Positions 57,468 to 64,000 of a DNA stretch of 64,000 bases are shown piece by piece. Within the stretch, counting starts at the first letter, position 1; the number at the start of each line of letters is the position of its first letter. The notes beneath the pieces are model-generated. The model was not told the DNA's origin. It made no database searches and saw only the letters and a list, made by a program, of their open reading frames with translations. The position numbers and the translations under genes are program-made. The stretch is from Pleodorina starrii (taxonomy: Eukaryota > Chlorophyta > Chlorophyceae > Chlamydomonadales > Volvocaceae), in NCBI GenBank assembly GCA_030267565.1, contig BRXU01000001.1, positions 5,828,001-5,892,000 of the forward strand. Direction: 5' to 3'.

Positions 57468-60400
57468 ATGAGCTCGGCTCCAGGCCTCAAAGCCCTACTG
57501 CCTCTATTCACGAGGCATTCCGGGGCCTGGCAGGCTGCCTCCGAGCTGCCGGGCCCGACCGACGACTCTTCGCCTTTGGCGCAGGACGTCGAAGGACAGC
57601 AAGCGGGCGATGCGTTGCAGCCTGGGCCTGATGAGCCACCAGCTGTTAGCGACGCCAGCGGCCAAGCATGCCAGGTGGGGGTTGTTTGGCAAGGCGTTGT
57701 GAACCAGCTGTTCACGGTTTATGCCCCTAAGATAGGGTCCTCTATCCGGGCTCCACCCCCCCTGTGCTCTGGTCTGAATCGTTTAGGGGGGCTCAGCCTA
57801 GGCAAGCCAATCATCTCGACCCAAACGTGACCTCTTTTCGCCCCTCTCCCAGTCATCGATTGAGGCCCAGCGCGCGTGCCCCCATCCTGCCCGCCCCCGA
57901 TTTTTCATCAGGTTGCGGAGGAGCGGGAGGCTGCTGCTGCTGCTGCTGCATCTGAAACCGCCGCCGGCAGCGCAGTTACCCCTACCACCCCTACCGCCAC
58001 CAGCCCTACCACCGCCCCTACCACCACCCCTAACACCACCACCACCACCATTACCATTACCAGCCACGACGCGGACGCTTGCGTCATTGTCACAGCGCCA
58101 TCCAGGAAAGAGGTTATGTGCGGAGAGGACGAGTCTGACACCGCCTCGGCGGCCTCGGTGCACACAGTCAACCGCAGCAGCAGCAGCAGCAGCACCATCA
58201 GCACCATCAGCACCATAAGCAGCATGAGCAGCGCCAGCAGCATCTGCACCATCAGCAGCGACGTCGTAACCGAAGCGCCGGCAGCAGCCAATGCGATGAT
58301 GTTTGAGCTGTTCAGCAAACTGGTCTACGGCAGCAGCGTCGTCGCCAGCCGGGATGCCGCGCCGGGAGGCCCCGCACCCCACCACCACCACCACCAGCAG
58401 CACCAGCAGCAGCAGCAGCAACTGCTGCAGCTGGACCTTCCGCCCAATGACACGTCAGCGGCACCACACACGGCCGACATTGTGCCCGCGTGCAGCAACG
58501 GTGGCGGCAGTAGCGGCGGTGGCAGAGGCAGATGCAGCAGCCTCGGCCCCGCGTCCTCCTCCTCGTTTCAGCCCCGGTGGCAAGCTGCTGCTGCTGCGCC
58601 GTCCTCCCCCTCCCTTCAATTGGGGGCGGCGCAGACCGTTGCGGCGATTGCGATGGCAGCCGGCATGGCGCAGCGGCGCAGCCAGGGCGGCGGGGGGGCG
58701 GTGATGAGCCCGCGGTCCGGGTTGCCGGCCTTCGGTCTGTTTCGAGTGCACTGCAATATCTCATTCATTGCGGAGGGGGAAGAGGTCGCAGACGAGGACG
58801 ACAACGAGGAGGAGGAGGAGCAGGAGGAGGAGGAGCAGGAGGGAGAGGCGGGAGGGGGAGAGGCGGGAGGCTGCCCGGCGCTCCTGGGGCCCCTGTTGGT
58901 CAAGGCCGACGGCGGCAGCACGTCGGCTGGTGCGGCGCACACGGGCCCGTCCGCCCGGCGCGGCAGGAGCCAGTCGGTGTGCGAAGGGGTGTACTCGCTG
59001 CGCCGACTGCCGCTGCCGCCACCGCCCACCCGCCTGCGCTTGCAGCACCTGCCGGCCCCCGAAGCCAAGCCGGCGCCCCCTGCCCCCGTAACGCCCGCGT
59101 CCACAGCCGCGGGAGCGGAGCCCGTCGTCGCCGCAGCGCCGTCCTCGTGTTCAGATCCAGATCCAGATTCGGGTAGTGTGGGCTCCCCTTCCTGGAGCAC
59201 CGCCATCTCCTCCTCGTCTTGTGTGGGGCCGCGCCTGTCCGAGCCCGAGCCCCAGGCCGCGGCACTGGACCTCTCCCGCGGCGTCTGCAGTTGCTGCGGC
59301 GGTATGAAGGGCGGCAGCGGGGGGCGCTGTGCCGTTGGCGCCGGCGCGGACCATCGTGACTGCCATCACTGCAGGGACCCAGTGGACTGCACCGGCACCG
59401 ACAGGGTCGCGGCCATTCAGGGCGCCGGCCCCGCAGCGGCCATTCAGGGCACCGGCCCCGCAGCGGCCATTCAGGGCACCGGCCCCGCAGCGGCCATTCA
59501 GGGCACCGGCCCCGCAGCGGCCATTCAGGGCACCGGCCCCGCAGCGGCCATTCAGGGCACCGGCCCCGCAGCGGCCGTTCAGGGCGCCGGCCCCGCAGCG
59601 GCCATTCAGGGCACCGGCCCCGCAGCGGCCATTCAGGGCGCCGGCCCCGCAGCGGCCATTCCGCGCGCCGGCCCCGCAGCGGCCATTCCGCGCGCCGGCC
59701 CCGCAGCGGCCATTCAGGGCGGCAGGGGCAGCGACAACGGAGGTGGCAGCCTCGGTGTTGCCTCCGGCTGTGCTGGAAGCTGCGGCGGCGATAACAGCGG
59801 TGGCGGCAGTTGGACCTGTGGGCGCGGGAGTGGAGGCGCGCATGTCCGCAGGGGCAGCGACGGCGGCTGCGGCGGTGGGAACTGCGACAGCCGCGGCTGC
59901 GGACGATCGTCGTCCGGCGGTAATGGAGTTGGTGGTGCGGCGGTAGCGGCGGAGCAGGAGGAGGAGGAGGAACATGAGGTGTTGGAGGAGGAGCAGGAGA
60001 AGGGACAGGGGCAGGAGAAGAAGGGGCAGGAGGAGAAGGGGCAGGAGGGGCAGGAGGAGGAGCAGGAGGAGGAGGGATCGTCTGTGGTCGATCAGACCCA
60101 TTGGCCAATGACGCCCGGCCCGGTCCATCCCCGGCCGCCCCTCTGCTCTCCCTGCGGCACGGGCACGAGCACGAGCACCGGGCCCCACGATTTCGCCTCC
60201 GAAGACGACGACGAGGAGGAGGAGGCACCGGCAGCCGCATCGCCGCCTGGTACTTCGGATGAGCGGTTTGGGGCCGGTGCCGCAGTGGCGCCTTCCTGGC
60301 TGCAGGGCCCCGCTCGCCCACAATCCGCAGCAATGCAGCCCGGCGGTGGGCCTCCCACTGCGGCTCCCACCACCGGCCCAGGTGCCTTCACCAGACCACG

Positions 60401-61130
60401 TGCCAGCAGCTCTGCGGAGCTCAGCCAGCGCCTGGCGCCCACCACCACCACCACCACCACCTCGGCGCGGAGGTCCCTGGCCCACCAGCTGTACGGCGCC
60501 TCCAGCCCTCATGTCCAGGCCACCGCCCGGGCCCCGCCCGCGCCGGCGACAGCGCCGCAGCGCCGCGCGAGCGCCATCGCGTCTGCTGGCGGCGGCAGCG
60601 GACGAGGTCCCGCCGCGGGGCCTCAACCCTTCTCCCGGCCCCGGCTGGCGACGTCCCAATCGCCGGCCCAATCGCCATATGCGCCGCCCCCCCACTGGCA
60701 GTCTTCCTCCACCAGCGTTGTCAGCGCGGTTAGCAGCATCGGCGCAGCGCCCCGAGCAGTGCGCGGCTCCATGTCGGTGGCCAGCACACCACGATCCAGC
60801 TTCAGCGGCGCAGGGAGGGCGCGCGCCACCTCTTACCTCAGTCAGCAGCAGCGGCCCCTGCAGCCGTCGGGCTGGACGCTGAAGGCCAGTGCGGCCGCCG
60901 GGAGGGTCGCTGCGACCGACGCGGCCGCGAGCGCATCCCTGGAGTATTACCGCCGGCGGCTGGCTCGCGAGGAGGCGGCGATTCAGGCGGCGGCGGCCGC
61001 CTTTGGCAGCGGTGGCGGCAGCGGCGCCCGGCGGCCCAGCTACCTGCGTCCGACGCTCACCTCCACTGCTCGGTCGTCGGCGGCGGTGGTGCAGCGGCCG
61101 TTTGCGGGATCGAGGCGGATGGTCGAGTGA
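57468..61130 (+). CDS. Large disordered protein of unknown function with a coding minisatellite
   Basis: Exon 57468-57674 (ATG, then 69 codons ending QACQ) joins in phase to exon 57912-61130 (acceptor TTTTTCATCAG), giving about 1,141 residues. The downstream frame stays open for over 3.2 kb without a stop. Composition is extremely biased. In order: a Thr-rich run, Ser-rich and His/Gln runs (HHHHHQQHQQQQQQ), a short hydrophobic patch (FGLFRVHCNISFIAEG), an acidic Glu run, a Cys-containing segment (CSCCGGMKGG, CHHCRDPVDC), about 12 copies of a 9-residue repeat, a second Glu/Gln run and a basic Ser/Arg C-terminus. No known domain was recognised; CHHC and CSCC pairs could bind metal but are isolated. 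The start is the first ATG after the nearest stop, but an upstream exon cannot be excluded. No signal peptide. Confidence 0.65.
59408..59722 (+). repeat. 27-bp coding minisatellite, about 12 copies (GTGPAAAIQ)
   Basis: The unit ggccattcagggcaccgg plus ccccgcagc repeats every 27 bases and encodes (G/A)-T/A-GPAAAIQ within the 57468-61130 protein. Variants include IP for IQ and A for T. The period is a multiple of three, so copy-number changes keep the frame. Confidence 0.9.
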
Positions 61131-63882
61131 TGTACCGGCGGTGCAGATGGTGGGCGGCAGCAGGGCGCCGGGGTCCGCCCCCAAGCAGGGCCGTGCGCTG
61201 GGGCCGTCTCGGGATATATGCGTGTGTGTGTATGTGTATGCGTGTGTGCATGTGTGCACGTACCGGTATGCGTGCATGTCTTACCGCGGGTCTTGTAGGG
61301 CTCAGATGGCTGGTGCACCGCTGCGGTGCGGTGCGGTGCGAACTGTGCGCGAGGAGCGTGGCCGAGTGCGCGTGTTGGGAGCGTATGGGGGGTACCGTGA
61401 CTGCTCGAGTCTGAGAGCTGTCGAGCGGTGCGGTTGGCAGTAGGGAGGGAGCTCAGGCGACCGGCTGGCTGGCTCGACTGGTTGTGCTCCCATGGTGCTT
61501 CGCAACCACGATATTAATATAGCTGACATCGTTGCGCCCCCTGGGTGTGTGGATTCGGGTGTGGGTGTGGGTGTGCGGGTGTGTGGATGCGGGAGAGCGG
61601 TCTTTGCAGGCATTGGAAAGGCCTTTGTCGCCATTGTTGCCTTGCACGCAGACATCAACGGTTTGTGGAACTGCAAATCGGATGAGTACGCGAACGTGCG
61701 GAAGCGCGCATCCATCTGTGTGTGTGTGTGCCGCGGGTGCTGGAAGGAAGGCAGATGTGGTGCTTTCATATGCACTCTGTAGGACATAACAGCATATACC
61801 GTAGGGGCCCCTCCGTTCTGCCGAGACCGTGGCAGCTCAACGTGTTGCCGCGTGCTCATCATCGTGCCGGTGCGGGTGTTGATGTGGGTGTTGATGTGGG
61901 TGTTGATGTGGGTGTTGATGTGGGTGTGGGTGTCCTCTGCGGCCACGCCGTTGCAGGTGGGTTGGGCCGTTGCGGCGGTGGAGTTGGGGCGGCGCCGCCA
62001 TGTCGCCCCCGGGTGGTCACAATACCACTTGGCCCACCCACCCACGCAGTGCGCCTGGTGTGGCGGTTGTCTCCCTCCCTCCCTCCCCACCTGAGAGGAA
62101 CGGTGCCACCATTGGGGGGGGGTTGGCACCTAGGGGGTGCTTGGTTTGCGTGCATTTCATCCATCAGTGACATTCTGGGTGGTGGGAGGACTCCGTTTTG
62201 CATCCTGCATGGGACCTGGTTGACAGCCGCCGTACTAGTCGGCGCTCTGGGCTGATGACCGGACGCCACGATAAGAGGACTAACAGACCGATCAAGTTGA
62301 CCGTTACTGGACCGTTACTGGTGTGTATTGCGCATGATTGTATGCCTCAGGATTGTCTAGCACCGCGCTGCGGGCAGATAGGCACCACGTCGCCGTCTTA
62401 GTTCGCCGCCGAGGGTGTTCTGCCCCGTGCTGCACAGGCGTTGTGTTTGTAGGGGGAGGGGCCACCACCCGCCCGCCCGCCCAGTCACGCTGCACTCGCC
62501 TCGTTGACATCTAGTAGTACTGGTGTGTGTGTGTGTATATGTGGGAGGTTGATAGTTAAGGGCGCTCGCGCGAAGCGTGCTGGGCGCGGCGCTGCCCCCC
62601 AAACCCCCCTTAGCCGAGCCAACAGCGAACCTAGCCAACCTAGTCTACCTACCTAGCGTTGGCGCGCACGAGGCTCCCACGCCAGTGCCCGCGCGCTTGG
62701 CGGCATCGTAATATGCCTTCAAATGCGGCAATGTCCCCCCGGACCGGACATCGCCCCGGATTTGTGCGATGCGTGTCCCCGGGGGGCGAATGGGGTCGAC
62801 ATGCGGGTTCTGATGCACCCGGGCCCGGGCGGGCCTGATGGAGCGAAGTGGGGCAGACTGAGCCGACGGCTTAAGTGTGTGTGTGTGTGTGTGCCTGTGT
62901 ATGTGTATTTGTATAAGGGCCCCGGGAAGGGTATTGTCTTGTATTGTCTTGTCTTGTCTGTGTCCCTGTCTCGCGGAGTGGAGTGGAGTGGAGTGAGGCT
63001 CCGATGTGTAGCGTATGGGCTCGTATATCTTGGCCGCCCGGTGGTGGTGGTGGGCGCTGGGCGGCAGCAGCGGCGGCGGCGACACTCGTTTCGGGCGCAC
63101 ACCGTTAACGCCGCGTGCATGCTGGCCGCCCCACTGATAATACATAATATCCTTTAACACGACCGACCGACCAACCAAACTGCAATTTTTTGTACCGGTA
63201 ATCTTCTTTGCGACGGTCAGTGGCCCCAACAATGGGTGAACCTGCCTGCATGTTGGTGAGGCCCGGGGGTCCATAGTCAAGTTGGGAGCCGTACGACTAC
63301 GGTAGTTCACCTGGGTCGTGGGTCTCTGTGCTCTTAACCCGGGTTCGCTCGTCCCTATCTGGATGGATCATGCCGTAAGGCCCGGTTAGGATTACCTTTG
63401 CTCTCCCTGGTCGTATCCGCTGCAGTGCAGGGTAGGGTTTAGAACCCACTGCACTGTAACCACCATTACCACAGCCGGCCAGGGCAGGAAGAGTGGCAGC
63501 CACAGCACGGACTTGTCGACCAGGCGCCAGGACTCGACGTTGCAGCTGTGGGAAGCGCTACGGTAGGGGCGAGCCGCTGTTGCTGCGTAGCACGGCAGTA
63601 GACGGGTTTCCCAACCTTTGCGTGCAAATGCAGATGGAGGGATATAAATACGGAAATAACGGTTCCTTGGTTCCTCGCTCCTCGGTATTCAGGATTTCAG
63701 GTTCCAACCTGGTTCCAACCCTTTCCAACTACCGCTTGAAACACCAACCGTAACGCCTCAGATGTTCAACATCGGAAGCTCGGAGCAGGGCTTGTCGCCT
63801 TTCAAAGTCATTATGGGAGATAAAGTGTCGCTCTGGATTGGGAATCGAAGCCTTTGAAAGACATCAACACCTGGCGCGCGAC
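61131..63882. other. 3' UTR and intergenic DNA with microsatellites
   Basis: Contains TG runs near 61204-61260, 62523-62538 and 62876-62892, a 12-bp minisatellite near 61866-61932, and ggagt repeats near 62970-62990. No frame with coding bias was found on either strand. I did not find a clear TGTAA close to the stop at 61130, so the 3' end of that gene is undefined; the TGTAA near 63457 is too distant to be convincing. Confidence 0.45.
61872..61932. repeat. 12-bp minisatellite (ttgatgtgggtg), about four to five units
   Basis: ttgatgtgggtg repeats head to tail in the presumed 3' UTR of the gene ending at 61130. Confidence 0.85.
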
Positions 63883-64000
63883 GATGGCGCGCCAGGGGAA
63901 GTTCTACCTTAAGTTGATCAAGAAGGGCAACAAGCTGTGCCACAATATATACCTGAGCTCGGAAATGAGGGCAATGTTGGGTGGTGCGCCGCAACGGCTC
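63883..64000 (+). CDS. Possible start of a gene running off the window, unknown
   Basis: From an ATG at 63883 an open frame reads MARQGKFYLKLIKKGNKL onward to the window end with no stop, with balanced, protein-like composition and AAG/CTG/GGC codons. The frame is also open for some codons upstream, so the ATG may be internal. No family is recognised from 39 residues. It could equally be a transposon fragment. Confidence 0.25.

Noticed and set aside
59151..61277. Minus-strand frame of about 700 residues
   Set aside because: It is antisense to the 57468-61130 gene, rich in Arg and Cys shadow translation of GC-rich codons, and lacks splice or start support.

Overview
The window looks like nuclear DNA from a volvocine green alga, most likely Chlamydomonas or a close relative. 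Coding exons are very GC-rich and cut by many short GT-AG introns. Proteins carry long Ala, Gly, Gln and Pro runs, TGTAA polyadenylation-type signals occur, and microsatellites and minisatellites are dense. No database search was possible, so the organism call is an inference from style. Prokaryotic features (operons with ribosome binding sites, CRISPR, IS elements) are absent.

Layout. 1-943 (+): the last exons of a C5-cytosine DNA methyltransferase, with motif X visible. 2694-2924 and 2959-4376 (+): a small unknown protein followed 34 nt later by an Erv1/ALR-type FAD sulfhydryl oxidase, a candidate two-protein transcript. 5419-28533 (-): an exon chain that is probably one very large gene of about 3,300 residues. 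I could phase almost every exon but do not recognise the family. I list it as a 3' half (5419-18640) and a 5' half (19736-28533) because a duplication breakpoint and a degraded exon copy lie in the intron between them. A small, lower-GC leucine-rich-repeat-like gene sits in that intron on the same strand.

28.5-43 kb and 52-57.4 kb are lower-GC, transposon-like islands. They hold a PD-(D/E)XK-nuclease-like reading frame, a 259-bp tandem repeat, a 7.5-kb array of a 139-bp satellite with clear higher-order structure (33441-40897), and a truncated KDZ-transposon-like gene.

18986-30285 is repeated in direct orientation at 42373-56001, on the far side of the satellite array. The second copy carries the intronic small gene and a copy of the 5' half of the large gene. 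That copy has a 7-bp frame-breaking deletion and no 3' half, so it is probably a pseudogene. The left part of the duplication is nearly identical between copies, while the right part is clearly more diverged and carries copy-specific insertions. One of these is a candidate 1.16-kb DNA transposon with an identifiable empty site.

57468-61130 (+): a two-exon gene for a disordered protein of about 1,141 residues with a coding 27-bp minisatellite. The rest, to 64000, is mostly non-coding and repeat-bearing. No functional pathway links these genes. The window is best read as ordinary single-copy genes around a satellite and duplication hotspot.
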